In this document: positions 22,040 to 34,915 of the stretch, piece after piece
How positions within the stretch are numbered: the first letter of the stretch is position 1
Layout of the letters: the number at the start of each line of letters is the position of its first letter
DNA from: Lolium rigidum
Lineage: Eukaryota > Streptophyta > Magnoliopsida > Poales > Poaceae
Length of the DNA: 64,000 nucleotides
Assembly: GCF_022539505.1 (NCBI RefSeq)
Contig: NC_061508.1
Coordinates: 267,598,736 to 267,662,735, forward strand
Reading direction: 5' to 3'
Notes under the pieces: generated by a model
Seen by the model: only the letters and a program-made list of their open reading frames with translations
Database searches by the model: none
Told to the model about the DNA's origin: nothing
Program-made: the position numbers and the translations under genes

Positions 22040-22600
22040 AATTAAAAAACAATTTTCAGAATTTAAACATTTCTCAAATTTGAACATTTTTTGAGATTGA
22101 ACATTTTTTAAATTTTAATTTTCTTTAAAATTTAAACATTTTTCGAACATCAACATATTTTAAATTTGAACATATTTCGATATGAACATTTTTCAAATAC
22201 GAACAATTTTTTCACTTTGAACATTTTTAGATTTGAACATTTTTTAGTTTGAACATTTTTTAGTTTGAACAATTTTAAAGTTTGAACAGTTTTCAAAATT
22301 TAACATTTTTTAAAATTGCCCATTTTATGAATTTGAGAAAAAAGAAAAAGGAAAAAAATGAGACAAAAAACAGGAAAAAGAAACAAAAATAAAAGAGAAA
22401 GAATAAACAGAAAACGGAAAAAAGAAGGGAAAAGGCCGAAATGGGCCAGGCCCTATACCCGACCAGGGGTGTGCGGCATGCCGTACACACCGACCTGGTC
22501 GGTGTATAGGATTTGCCACCACCGACCTGGTCGATGTGTAGGTTTCTCCCTCGCCACCGACCAGGTCGGTGTAAAGCACCTCCCTAGTGAGTGTGCAATA
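22040..22600. mobile_element. Second copy of the AT-rich plus ACCGACCTGGTCGGTG segment
   Basis: Repeats the layout of 21262-21856: GAACATTTTT-rich AT tract, purine-rich tract, GGGCCAGGCCC, CCCGACCAGGGG, then three copies of an ACCGACC(T/A)GGTCG palindrome. It lacks a CACTA-type terminus. Probably a truncated relative of the preceding segment. Confidence 0.4.
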
Positions 22601-22639
22601 GGATTTGCCTATCTTCAGCCCAAATTTGGAGGTGAGCTT

Positions 22640-22769
22640 GGATAACTAATTACTGGGCTTTCCCTAGACGTCAAAGGCCCACGAATTCCTTCTGTCTCCC
22701 ACGTCCACGGCTCCATAGCGGCGGCGGAAAGCACAAAGGCTGCAGTCTCGCCGGCGGCGAACGGGCTCA
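22640..22769 (+). promoter_or_regulatory. MPP-alpha 5' UTR / proximal promoter
   Basis: Unique, GC-rich sequence between the truncated element and the ATG, containing GGGCTT and AGGCCCA words like the TGGGCC/site II elements of plant mitochondrial-protein genes. No TATA box seen. The repeat boundary lies less than 200 bp upstream of the ATG. Confidence 0.35.
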
Positions 22770-25700
22770 ATGAGGCGGCTCCGCAGTCTCGCCGGCGGGA
22801 GGAGCAGGACCTACGCGGAGAGCTTCCCTTCCCTGCTCGACCCGCTGCCGGGCCTCCACCTTCCACCCGCCCCCCACGACGAGTACCCGCAGTCCCCTCC
22901 GCCGCCGCCGCTGCCGCGCACAGAGGTGACCACTCTTCCCAACGGCGTCAGGATCGCTTCGCAAGATATCCCGGTACCTACACCCACGCCACGCGCGCCC
23001 TCTCCTGCTTCCTCTTCCTTACTGCCATTGCTGACCGCTGCTGTGAAATTTGGCTCCGGCGCTTAGGGTCCGCTGTGCTGCGTCAGCGTGACGGTCGCCG
23101 CAGGCTCCGTCCACGAGACGCCCTCGTCGGCCGGCGCCGCCTACATGCTGGAGAAGCTGGCTTTCCACGAGACCCAGAACCGCGGCCTCGGGGAGATCGC
23201 GCTCAGCGTTGAGGCCACCGGGGGCAAGCTCGGCGCGGAGGCCGAGAGGGAGAGGATGTTCTACAGGTTCGGGGCGCTCAGGGCCAGCCTGCCGCTAACC
23301 GTCGAGGTGCTCCTCGACTGCGTCCGCAACCCCGCCTTCCTCCGCAACCAAGTTCGGAGCAAGGTGACGATCTGCAGTTAAGATTATTAAGGGGGAATTG
23401 CACATTTGCCACACATAAAAAAAGTCTCTTTGGAATGTAGATGCAATGGATATCTGATTCTGTGCCGATTGATTCAGATGATTTGTTGTACTTCAGGTGG
23501 CTGAAGCTCGGGAGGAGCTGTCGTTCCTGGAGAGTGATCCCGAATTGTTTCTCCGGGAATCGCTGCACCGTGTTGGTTATTCAGGCGCCCTTGGAAACCC
23601 ACTGTTCCCTACAAAGGAAGCCCTCGCGAGGATTGATCGTGGTGCCATTCGCAGTTTCTACTTCGTAAGTTTCTATTCTATCTTAATTTGTATTCAACTG
23701 TGTTTATCATATTGATCACAGTGTCTCTTATTCGGTAGCAGCTCTGTACAAAAATAAAGAACATCAATCCACAACCATTCTGTTGTTATGAATTGCTCTG
23801 ATGAGTGCCTGAAAGTGGCAGATTAAGACTCGGTACAGTTCTACAACATTATTTGTATGGTATAAGTTCAGGGGGATTTTCCATTGTAGACTTCTAGTAA
23901 CCTTAACATCAACAACGGCAAGATTCTCATAGCATGAAGACCTGCAAAATGGTTTCGTGTATTCATGTCAGTGATTAATATGTTGATTCCTACTAGAAAG
24001 AAAGATTGTTGAGCTTTCTTGTAAGCTTAACTGTTAAAGCCAATTGCTAAATAAATATAGAGAGCAATCTTTATTACTGTAACAGGAAAACTATACTGCG
24101 GACCGCTTGGTTTTAGCTGCATCAGGCGTGAACCACCAGCATTTGCTCGACATTGCAGCACCCTTGTTGTCTGATCTGCCCAAGGGGTCGCCTGTCCACA
24201 AACCAAAGTCGGCATATACTGGTGGAGATTTCAGGCACAAAACTGACTCTGAGGTGATTGATATATAAGCTCCTCTGTCTTTAGATGCTTCCGCCCTCTC
24301 CTGTTCTAGCTTTCAGCTTGTTTCAATTCTACTCTGTTAGATCAGTGTCGTGCTCCTCTTGTGCAGATGACGCATGTGGCAATGGCGTTTGAAGTTCCAG
24401 GAGGCTGGCATCAGGAGAAAGCAGCTATAATCATGAAAGTCATGCAGGTGTGACGATGTCATGGAAAGAATTATGTGGTTGATTAACTCATCAACTGCTG
24501 TAGTGTCATAGTAAATAGGAAACTCATGAGCCTATTTGTTAAAACTATCTACAGACATTGATGGGTGGCGGAGCTTCATACTCCAGTGGTGGTCCCGGGA
24601 AAGGAATGCAGTCCCGTCTTTGTAAGTTTTGAACCCACTATAACTATCAATTATGATACTGATTTCATCACAGTGCAATTGGATGTCTGGTGATTCATTT
24701 CTTTTGCTTGTATTTAACAACTCGTAGCTGCATTTCTTGTTATTGTGCACCTTTTGAAGAAAAATGGATAGCTTCTGCATAGAGGCTAAGGGAATAATTG
24801 TTTATTTTCAGATCTCCGGGTTATGGTTGAGTATGATTGGATGCAATCAATTTCAGCATTTAGTACTGTATATGATGACACTGGTCTGTTTGGTATTCAT
24901 TTGGCCGCGGTGAGATAAATCTTGTTCTTCCTCCTAATATTATATTCACTTGAACTTAATGTGGCTTTTGTTTCAATCATTTTACTGAAAACACCATCCA
25001 GTTGAGCCTTGTAGTTAGAAGTGACTCGAATTGTAATGCTAAAGAAAGGTGTGCATACAGCAGCATAGTTCTTATCTGTCCGGTCATTTAGCTGCCTTCT
25101 CATTTTAAACTGATCCAGCCATCCGATCTTGTCGCTGAGGCTGTTGATATTGCTATTAGAGAATTGACAACAATTGCAAGACCTGGCGAAGGTACAAGCT
25201 GGCCATGCCTTCCTTACATATTTACCATATCTTTCTGTTTGAAACCTGTCGAAGTTGTCTCTGCTATACAGTTACAGAAGCAGAGCTCGGTCGAGCAAAA
25301 AACTTGACGATTTCATCCATTCTACAGAACCTCGAATCCAGAGTAATAACAACAGAGAACACCTGAAAACCTCTCTTTATCCCTTTATCTTTTATTTTCG
25401 GAGCAATCTTGCTCCCCCTTTCTCGCTTTACTTTACTCGTCATATTCAGCATGATTTGTTATTTTTCCACAGGACAATCATGCAGAGGACATGGGGAGGC
25501 AAATCCTGGTTGATAGTTCAGGGTAAAACTGATATTACCCTTTATCTCTAACTAAACCTGCTTCTCTTGTGGATAATTAATGAAAACCCTGTATGCTTTT
25601 TTTTCCGTCAATGTTATAATAGGAAGGCGAGCCAGGACTTGTTGGAGCGCATTGACGAAGTGACTCTGGACGATATCACATCGGTTGCACAAAAGATGCT

Positions 25701-25905
25701 GTCCTCGTGCCCTACCATGGCGAGCTGGGGAGATGGTCTGCGCTGCACCCTGTCCCCTTTCATGCGCTGAAACTGAATTTGGGTTGTGATTGTATTTTCT
25801 GATGTTTCCACAGTTGACAAGGTGCCTACGCATGAATACGTCCAAAAGCTGATCGAGTCGCCACCTAGTGACCTGATGTGGATGTTGAAGAGCTTCTTTT
25901 CTTGA
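22770..25905 (+). CDS. Mitochondrial processing peptidase, alpha subunit
   Basis: Complete gene of 12 exons joining in frame to 493 residues, all introns GT-AG: 22770-22973, 23067-23363, 23497-23664, 24086-24253, 24367-24447, 24555-24621, 24812-24909, 25119-25191, 25272-25342, 25473-25522, 25623-25735, 25814-25905. It starts with a basic, Ser-rich presequence-like N terminus, then an M16 peptidase fold (about 55-210) and an inactive M16 C domain. YMLEKLAFHE at 94-103 stands where the beta subunit has its HxxEH zinc site, so zinc binding is lost as in alpha subunits. The substrate-holding glycine-rich loop is present at 310-324 (GGGASYSSGGPGKGM). Alpha-MPP binds presequences and beta-MPP cuts them; in plants both are part of the cytochrome bc1 complex of the inner membrane. 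Length fits the family (about 490-505). The start is supported by length and the absence of a better upstream ATG. Confidence 0.95.
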
Positions 25906-27896
25906 CATCAGCTTGAGGTGATGTTTAACAATTATATGACCTGAAAGCTTCGCCAATTAGTGACCCAGCCGTGTTTGCTCTGTTTTCTTAGCGGATGTGG
26001 CGATGATTTATTTGTTGCCAGTTTTTTTGTAGACCCATGGGCTGTATATAGTTTGATTGTGCAAAACTGACATCCATGTCTGGTACACCGGGATTGTGGC
26101 ATATGTGAATATGAGATTTGAGATTGCATATGGCATACGAGAGGCTCGACAAATCTATATCTGTATCGGAGTGACTAGTGATGATCACAAACCCTTCTCT
26201 GCGAGTTTGGGTTTGTGATTCATGCACGCCCACACAGTCTAACATAAGAATTTCAAACCGTTTCCCAACTTAAATACTTTGTCCGACTTATAAAACTTAT
26301 CTTAAATTTATATAAATTTAGATGTATCTAGACACTATCCAGTATGTGAATGTGTCTAAATTTAGAAGACTAGTTTCAAGGGACAGTGAGAGTATATCCT
26401 ATGCCAAAAGTCATGTATTGTCGAGTCTGATATTTCTCACGATTAGTAGATGCTCACGTGACTTGGATTGAATAGCGAAATGAATCCTCACACGATAAGA
26501 ACACCTCTAGCAGTGGGAAAACTTAACTGCCGTTTTATGGTTTTGTGCCAAAGTAAGTCCGTACAAGATACCGCAAAAGCCAGAAAAACGTACTTCTCTT
26601 TTGCACATTCATGCATATGGAACCCCGTGAAGTCCATCTTTGTCTGGCCAGAATTGGGATTATCTCCCGGCTCATTTCGATACCAGCTTCTTCGGGACAG
26701 CGATATCCCAAGACCGTGGTAGCTGATATCTTCTGGTTTTACTTCTCGGCTGCTGCTTCTAGAAGCATCTAATTTTTTCAAGCTTTGTCCAACACGAGTT
26801 TCGCTATACCAAAGGCCCAGATGACATGGATATTCGCTCATGGCGAGCCACCTAGAGATGCTGATGTACGAGAAATATGGTGCTGAACTTTTTCAAGTGC
26901 TTGTGCTTTATTTTTCTTGGTAAAGATGTTCTTGTAAGTGCCGGTCTAATGTAATATATAGCCTTAGGCCTTTACGCAAAAAAAAAAAGAGAGAGGATGA
27001 ACTCAAAATAAAATCGTTCTGTCTTAGAATAGGGGAAAATTGGGCCCATTCGTCGTTCTGTTTGGGGTGTGTGGACAGCTGGTGGCTGGGTAGAGCGAGC
27101 TGCGCCGCCTGCGACCATGTGTTGTGTGCGGCGGCGGCCAAGTCGTGCTTGGTTGGGGATACGTGAGAAGAGGGTTCGTGGTTGGTTGGGGATTACTAGG
27201 AAGTGGGCTCGTGGTTGCTCCAGGCAGGAAACATAAGAAAAACGAGAAAACGTGCCTAGGAATTGAGTAGTGGGCCGGGCCTTCGTTGTTTGGGTATTTC
27301 AGGATATTCAGGCTGTTCGGGTTTTGCGTCTTGAAACCCCAATTTCCTGAAATAAATTCGGGTAATCACATTTGACACCTGGAAATGTGTTTGGGCTTTT
27401 CGGGTTCAGGATATACGGGTTCGGGTTCGGGTTCGGAAATTTCGGGTTCGGGATTCAGGTTTTATGCCCCGAGTTATGTTAAAGTGTCAATTTTCTTTTT
27501 CCTCCATGCGAAATTTGCAAACATTTCACAAGAGACAAGGTCCTCTCTCTCCTTGACAACTTCCAGATTTCCTGAAATATATTTGCACACGTTTTTTTTT
27601 TTGGCTTTCAAGGGAATTGTTTGGTTCCCAAATTGCAGAACAGAGCACACTTGCAAACAACAAATAGCGGCAACTTTTTATTAGGTACGCAAAAATAAAA
27701 ATGGCTGATGGCTCTCGTGCAGTCCCCTCTACTAGTAATGCACACTCAACTCGGATGTGACATGAGAACATCCATCGTAATACATAGTATACAGCTAGGA
27801 ACATTCTTTTCCCTTGTTTTTTTTCTATGGTAAGTGCTGAAGTTGGAGCAAACTTTGGGTGATATGTTGTGTCGGTTCCCTCTCTCCGTGCAATCT
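25906..27896. other. Intergenic between MPP-alpha and MIOX
   Basis: Holds both 3' UTRs (convergent genes), the Stowaway-like remnant at 26262-26396, an A-run at 26978-26989, and a GGGTTC/CGGGTT-rich stretch at 27298-27460. No gene seen. Confidence 0.5.
26262..26396. mobile_element. Decayed Stowaway-like MITE
   Basis: Degenerate but ordered Stowaway words: TTGTCCGACTTATAAAACTTATC, TAGATGTATCTAGACA in the middle and GGGACAGTGAGAGTAT at the end, in place of the usual GGGACGGAGGGAGTA. The ends are too mutated to prove a TA duplication. Confidence 0.5.
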
Positions 27897-30547
27897 TTAC
27901 CATCTCAGCTTGTTCGGGAAGTACTGGAAAATTTAGACCGGAAGCATGGCGTCAGAAATTTTGTTTACAGGACACTAGAGAGAGTGTCAGTGTAGTTGCT
28001 GAAAAACAACATCCATGATTAGCTTATCTAGAATACAGTCAATACCTTCTCGATGAGCGACATGTAGTAGGGTTTCACTTCCTCGACGTTGACCCTGACA
28101 TTGCTCTTGCTGTACAGGTCATACTTGCTGCAAGAAGAATGCATAGAGAGCTTGTTCAGTTGTTGCATTTTCCTAATCTTTAAGATGTATTTCATTTTGG
28201 GTTCAGTGTGAACTTGAAATCTGTCTTCACAAGTAATCGACAAATTGATTTGGTACATCTATGTCGGCTTACTTGAACACGTGCAGCCACTTCAGGTTCT
28301 CCTTGTCCTCCTCGTTCATCAGGTGCATGTAGGCTCCGTGCTTGTGAAGAGCTGAATCGTATATCAAAAATCGCGAGAAATTCAGTGGCCTCACATTGAA
28401 GTTTAACTTGTAACTTGTCAGGTGTGAGCTAACAGTGCATGCTTACGGTAGAACGAATGGTATCTGATGATGAACAACCCTGCGGAAGGAAGGGTGCTCT
28501 TGTTCTCCTTGGCAACCTGAAACGAACAAGGGCAGAACAGTTTCAGAGAACAGAGCAGGTGCAATGCAAGTATTGAACTGCATTTCGATGCTACAGCGAC
28601 GGCGATGAATGAGGGCGGATATACCAGGTACATGTAGTCGTCATGGCCCCAAGACATGAGCACGTTTTCCAGCCCACACCCCTCAGAGTAGGCCCCGAAC
28701 TTGGTGTTGAAGGCCGGGTTGTGGTAGTCGGGGTTCTCCTTCAGGTACTGCACACATAGTAGATACATAGTAAAACTTCAGTCTCTGATCATCTATTGGC
28801 TCAATCAGTGTTTGCTCTTTTCTTGGCAAGAATCACTGCGGCAAATGGGAGAAATATTTCGATATGCCTAATTTGGCTCAATGCTTACCTTGAAGTGGAC
28901 ATTGCATTCGTCATACGCGCAGCCGACGGGGAAGGTGTCACCTGATGAAAAGTTGCCATGATTCATCAGAAATTCAGTGGTTGGAGCCGTCCAGGCCGGT
29001 GCCACTGCTGAATTTGGCACATGCTCTGGGCAGGTTTGATCAGCAGGAGGGGATTTATTTGGTTACCTACGACTGCCCACTGAGGTAGCGCTCCAAAGCT
29101 AGGATGCAACAGCACCTTGCCCAAATCTGCACATCGTGACAACTCAAATGAGAAACAAACTTGTATGTGGGGCTGGTCTGTCGGTGACTATTTGAGGCGA
29201 GCTCGTATGCAGTTACCGTGGATGAGGCCTGTGAGGTGGAGCCATTCCTCATCGGGGTAGTCCTTGCGGATGGCCTCGGCGGTCTGGAGGAGGTGCTCGA
29301 TCTGGGGCATGTCGAGGTCGGGGTCGCTGTCGTCGACGAACTCATTGAGCAGCTCAATGCACTCCCAGATGCTCATCTCCGTCTTGTCCAGCCGCGCGTA
29401 CCCCTCCCGCATCCGCTTCACGAAGTCGTACGTCATGTTGATGTGGTTGGTGCGGTAGAAGTCCTCCACCGACTCCTTCCGCTCCGACTCAGCCTCGTAG
29501 TCCCTGCAAGTTAAACGTCGTGTCCAGCTTCAGGTAAGTACAGTTCATTTCGTTTGTCTGAAATCATAAGAAACACAATCTGACTAGGTTTGTGTTTTTA
29601 AAAAGGATGTGCCTATGTCTCAGTTGACTGAGATTTTCTTAAGTCTCAGTCAACTCAGATTAACAAGAAAACAGGGATGACATAACTGAAGCACGTGCGG
29701 GGGAGTGGGGACAAGGCATCGAAGTTCGAAAGATTAACAAGAAACTGTTTCCGGCCGGTTGACCAGTTTAGCACTCCTAGAAGTGATTCTAACAAAACAT
29801 AACAAAAATGCTTCTCTAATCCAAGCTGAGAAGTAAAAGAAAGTTCTGAATACGTGTATATTTAACTAGGAGTAAAGTTCAGAGTTTTCGCTAAACAAGT
29901 TGTTTTGAGAGGACTACAAGCAGAGGCACTAGAATGGTAGGAAAAAAGTGTTATTTCTCCTCTTCTTTTTTGCTAGGAGGACAAACTGGTGTTTGTTAGT
30001 TGTGTGAAGTGGATTTGCAACATCGCCACACACACGACACATCACACCTCTTTCATTTCGAGATGTGATTGTATTCCTCCAGGTCACAAAGAGAGCGTTG
30101 ATATGAAACAGGAAAATATAAAGGTGCTGGATTTCTTGCAGAAAATGTATCTTGCTTTTACTTGGAGCATACCGATGCATGCAATTGATTAACTTTTGAT
30201 GTCGCAGGCACCACTGTTCTCATTTGGGTTATCCAAAAGCCATGACTGCTTACCTGAAGGTCTGGCCGAAGGCGTTGGAGTCCGGCACGGCGAAGCCGCC
30301 GTCGAGCACGAGCTCAGCCGGGTCGCTGGCGACCTTCCTCTCCGCTGCCACATCTACAACAAGAAACCGAACTGAATGAGTATCTTACCGATTCGAGTGT
30401 CCTGTTTGTGCACTCAATCTCCAAGAAACACCAACAGAAACTCAACTACGCAAGTGTCCAGGGAGCAAAAGAAAAGAAGGAAACACACAAATGAGATGAC
30501 AAAAGAGAAATCTCACCAAACTGAGGCTGCTCGATGCTGATAGTCAT
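27897..30547 (-). CDS. MIOX: myo-Inositol oxygenase
   Basis: Complete gene of 10 exons, 303 residues, all introns GT-AG: 30547-30517, 30353-30254, 29503-29217, 29126-29067, 28941-28889, 28747-28625, 28516-28447, 28351-28273, 28127-28046, 27923-27897. It oxidises and opens myo-inositol to D-glucuronate with O2 in the cytosol, feeding UDP-glucuronate and cell-wall sugars. All six di-iron ligands known from the mouse enzyme line up: H114 (IEHLLQTAE), H139 and D140 (GLIHDLGK), H212 (SWGHDD), H238 (RYHSFY) and D271 (NKYDLYS). The C terminus ends in the usual Tyr-Phe-Pro...Arg-Trp form. Length fits plant MIOX (about 300-317). A TATA box lies about 120 bp upstream of the ATG. Confidence 0.96.
29618..29659. 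repeat. Imperfect palindrome in MIOX intron 2
   Basis: TCTCAGTTGACTGAGA (29618-29633) faces GTCTCAGTCAACTCAGA (29643-29659) across a 9-base loop. It can form a hairpin of about 15 bp with one mismatch in the pre-mRNA. The surrounding 750-bp intron shows no other feature. Confidence 0.6.
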
Positions 30548-30665
30548 CTTGCACGGATCCCAACCGCGATTGTCCTGTAACGGAGTGGAGCAGAGTCCAA
30601 GAAGACGGCAATGGAGTCTGGTTGGTACTCTGGTTGGCTTGGCTCTGGAGGAGAAATTCGGGCCC

Positions 30666-30673
30666 TATTTATA
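30666..30673 (-). promoter_or_regulatory. TATA box of MIOX
   Basis: On the minus strand CTATAAATAGGGCCC, a strong plant TATA box, 119 bp upstream of the MIOX ATG. This predicts a 5' UTR of roughly 80-90 bases. Confidence 0.75.
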
Positions 30674-33585
30674 GCTGGGGATCGGGGAGGTGGGGCACCG
30701 GTGTCAGCGACCTGTTTGTTTGCTGGGCTGATACCGTGGTATATAGGAGCTGGGGTGGCAACGGAGTCGGAGGGGGATGCGAAAAGTAAAATGGTGACGA
30801 CGTATTTATGGTGCTATCCTGGGATTTTGGATTTGTTTTGTGGGCAGGTGACTCAGCCATGCCGTGGAGCCACAGCTGTGGACGACAGCTACAGCTCGAG
30901 GCCTCGAGTTGTCTGTTTCCTCTTCCTATTCCAACGGTCTATTTTCTCTACTACTTAAAAAGAACGAACGTGTTCCCCCTTCTCCTCCTACTTTTGTAGT
31001 CCTTTTGGTCGTCTGTCCCACCAAAACAGGAAAAGTCTCGCATTGCAATCCAGCAATCAATCAGTCAATATCACTTACGCTGTAATCCAGCACTTTGGTC
31101 ATCCTAACTTTCCCAGAATATCAACTCGCGCATTTAATCAGCCTAGACCGCTTTAGGAATCATCAGCCCAGAAATCAAGCTATGGTAATCTCACAAATTA
31201 CCTTTCTCAGACATTTCTCTACTATATCTCTATCTCTACTATATATTCTCTATCTCTACTATATAATGCTAGAGTTACGGGCAGATCCTTACGTACATAA
31301 TCCTACGGGCTGACATGTGAATCACGTATTGGCCTGGAGGATTTAGGCGGAGCAACCGCCCAAGGAAACATCCAATCACACGTCTCCACCTTAGCCCGTA
31401 ACAAAAATTCCGTAAGTTCAGCCCGTAAGTGTAGGATTATTGATATTAAAAGGTTTCGTCCTACATATTTTTCATATGACCATTTTACCCTCCCATCAAA
31501 ACACATACATCGATTCTCAATGATTTCAGTTGATTGAACGCATACAATAACTACATGATTTCAGCACAATCTACGTTTGGAGGTCACCGGCCAAAACTAA
31601 AACATTTCAACTTAGGAAACGCCCAGAACCACGAGAATGGTTTCCATGCATGTCTCCTTTCCTTTTGCTTGCCTATTGCTATGATTTTCTGCCTAAAACC
31701 ACGAATCAATCAATCAATTTGCATCAACACACCAAATATCAGATCGGTACATACCATATATTGGTAATTGCCCCATATATCGCCGAGATCGGAAAATACG
31801 AACCATATTTCTATGCCCCCCCCCCCCTGGACCTCTTTCTCTCCACACTTCTGCCGGCCCTCATCTCTGCCCGTGCCACCAGCGAGGCAGAGCGCAGCGG
31901 CGGGCATGCGGACCACGCCTCCGCGGTCAGACAGATCAACAACGTGGCGGTGACGGTAGCAGCAACAATGTTATCCGCGCGCCTTGACCTATACGCACCA
32001 GCTCGCCCGTAGTTCACCACTTCAACTACATCGACCTTTCTTGTTCGCCCACACAGGTCATCAAACATAAGCAAAATTGTTGAATTATCAAAGTTCCGTT
32101 ATCAAATTGCTTATATATTTCTTGCTGCATCTCACTGTGTCTCTGTTGACTTATTAGATTTTTATCAACAAGTGCAAAAATGCACCGGAAGGCTGGAAGC
32201 GGAAGGGGTAGCGAAGAGGAGAGGGAATTTGCTTTTCTAAAAATATCAATTGTGTCCTTGAGTGACTAGCAATAGTTGTCGGGGATTTGTCTAATTCACT
32301 AATTCTGTTCGTTGTAAAAACTGTTTTCCTCCACCGTACTTTGTTCGCAGTTGTACTTTCATTTTTCCACTGGTAAATTGCAGGTTAAGGATAGAGGCTC
32401 CATTGTATTATCCTCCGGTCGCAGGACCAAGATGGCGAATCTGTTCTGGCAGAAACATCCAACAAGGAACTTCCCTGCATAACGAAGAGGGTGAATTCAT
32501 ATGGATACAGCAAAAGGAAGAAGAAGTGTGAATGCGCCTACATTTACGAAGACAATTCAGGGAGGACATTCGATGGAAAGAAAATATTCTGGAAAAGAGG
32601 TAATTGTCCATCCTTTTCTCGATTTACGGTCGTGTCAAGTTCTGAAACCAAGAGACTTTGCTTTTTGAGATTTCTGTTATAGAAATGTGTTTAATAGCTT
32701 CAAGCCTCATGTAGGAGGTGCAATGAGAGGCCGTGGTTGGAAGTACGGCTCTAAATTCGTGGATCAAATCTTCCCCATGATCAGTTTGAGGGCACATGAA
32801 ATCCTAGAACTTGTCTAGACGTTGCCAAGATCTTGTAATTGATGTATACCATCCCTTCCACTGTCCACACACAACCTGTTGGACGACATCCTCAACATCG
32901 CCATCCAGCTCCGGCTGATCCCACAGTGGGATCTGATCATATCAGTAGGACCCCAAACTAGCACCACTGACATCATTCATTGCGTCTAAGCTCTGATCAA
33001 CATTTTGATGTGTGATTTCTCAGAACTGTTTGTAGGTCTGCGAATGGATCGTCCTCCGGAGCTCCTCCCGTCCGGACATCATCTGCTACAACCTGCTCAT
33101 AGAAGCGTATGACAGGAAGCGTTAGCTGGACAAGGCATAGGCTATGTACATGGCTCTGCTGGAGGCGCGGTGTGTGCTGACGGAGGACACCTAAGCCCCC
33201 CTCTTGCTTGCGTACTGCAATGCCGGTGCACCAGGAAGAAGGCGTGATCTCAGAGATGAGGGAGCACGGAATTAGTCCAAGTAGGCGCTCCAGTTTGGTC
33301 TGAACAATCTATTATGGGGAAGAAAGTTTCAGGTTAACTGGAACATTCACTCACAGGAAGAAATGGTTTCTTATTTCCAGGCGCAAACATATACAATACG
33401 TACCTCAATGGTCTGCTGAAGGCGAGATGCACCGACAAGGCCGTGGAGGTGTACCATAGAATGAAGAGGAACCGGTTCCGGACAAACACAGAGATGTGCA
33501 CCCTGATGATTAATGGTTACGGGAATATCAAGCAACCGATGTGGGCAATGGAAGTGTTCAATGAGATGCAGTATATCGGGTGTAA

Positions 33586-34792
33586 GGGCATCTCCAATGG
33601 GGCGACGCATTCCGGACGCCCAAAAGTGGTCGCGAGCGTTTGCGTCGCCCCGCGGATATATTTTGTCCGAGTGTCCGTTTGCGTCTGGGTGTGCATCCAC
33701 CGGGGCGATCCATTTTTAGATTTGCAACGCATTTAAAAATATAAAAAGTAGTACATTTTAATGCATAAAAACTATACAATGTAGATCTAGAAGACTAGAC
33801 TACTTGCTTCCGGACGGGCCGGCACCGTCGTTGCGTCGCTCCATCGCCTGCTTCTCCACCGCCTCCCGTGCGGCTGCTATGGCTCGGTGCGCCGCCGCGT
33901 CCTGTTGCAGGCACTGCTCCAGCCTCGCGCTCGCGGCGTCGTCCTTGAGCGTCTCGAAAGACTAGACGATAGCCCTCTGCTCCGCCGCCCTCTCTTCCGG
34001 CGTAGGCGCATCAGGGTCATCGGAAGACCAAGATATCTCGGAGTTGGAGTCCTCTGCGGCCGCGGCGGCCGCCGGCCTGCGCTACTCCAGCGGCGTCCAA
34101 CGCCGCGTGGCCCGCCAGCTCCTCCTCTGCTTCCTGCGCCGCGAGTGCCAAAGCCTTGGCGTCCCTGACCGGGTCGAGGAGGTCGCCCGTGCTGTCGTCG
34201 GAGTCGAACTCAAATCGTCGGAGCTCGAGGCCGGGGGAGGTGGAGTGGGAGGTGTAGGTGGAGGTGGAGGTGGAGGCGCGGCAGCCTGGCCGCGGCCGGC
34301 GTTGCTCATTGTGGTTGTGGCGGAGTTTGAGCGGCAGCGGAAGTGTGCGGCGGCTAGGGTTTTTGTGGGGAGGAGATGAGATGATGGCGCCCCTGTTTAT
34401 ACGGATCAGAGGCAGGGCGACGGCCGCGGCATGCGTGGCAACGCCATTACTTCATGCGCAGATGTAGGCGACGGCCGCGCGCCACGCGAGGCATCGCCAT
34501 TTACGCGGCCGCAGACTGCCGAAGCGACGCCTCGGCGCCAGTACTGGCAGAGAAGACGCATCGACGTTGCGTCACTGCCTGGTGGGCCAGACAAAACGTC
34601 CGCCAGACGCGAGCAGACACTTTCCGCGTCCACGAAGTCGCATCCCAGGCGCATATTTGGGCCAGGTTTGCGTCTCCGCGGATGGCCCAATCACTTTGCG
34701 TGCCGCTAGAGGTGGTGTCAGACGTATTTCCGGTCACGGCGGACGAAAACGGTCGCTCAGCGACCTATTGCGTCGCGCTGCTGGAGATGGCC
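33586..34792. mobile_element. Harbinger-like element 1 inside the PPR fragment
   Basis: Ends GGGCATCTCC and GGAGATGGCC (inverted, one mismatch) with TAA on both sides (33583-33585, 34793-34795). Removing it with one TAA restores continuity of a PPR Cys-Lys codon pair. Subterminal words GCGACGCA and CGGACG recur at both ends. On the minus strand a decayed ORF starts at 34309 (MSNAGRGQAA, then proline-rich) and ends ...AIAAAREAVEKQAMERRNDG near 33800, with stops between. No DDE transposase. Confidence 0.75.
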
Positions 34793-34915
34793 TAAGGCTG
34801 ACACATCTGCACCTGCACGGCCCTGGACCCCTGGTGAATGCCTTCACGAGGGAAGGGCTATGTGAGAAGGCAGAGGAAAGGTTCGAGAAGATGCAGCCGG
34901 CCGGCACTAGCCTGA

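Noticed and set aside
26880..26989. A-run after GCCTTAGGCCTTTACGC as a retroposon 3' end
   Set aside because: Only 11 A, no hairpin, ORF or target duplication found.
27298..27460. GGGTTC/CGGGTT repeats as interstitial telomeric DNA
   Set aside because: The plant telomere unit is TTTAGGG; this is only a simple G/T-rich stretch.
28300..28420. tRNA or other RNA gene in MIOX introns
   Set aside because: No cloverleaf or paired A and B boxes were seen.
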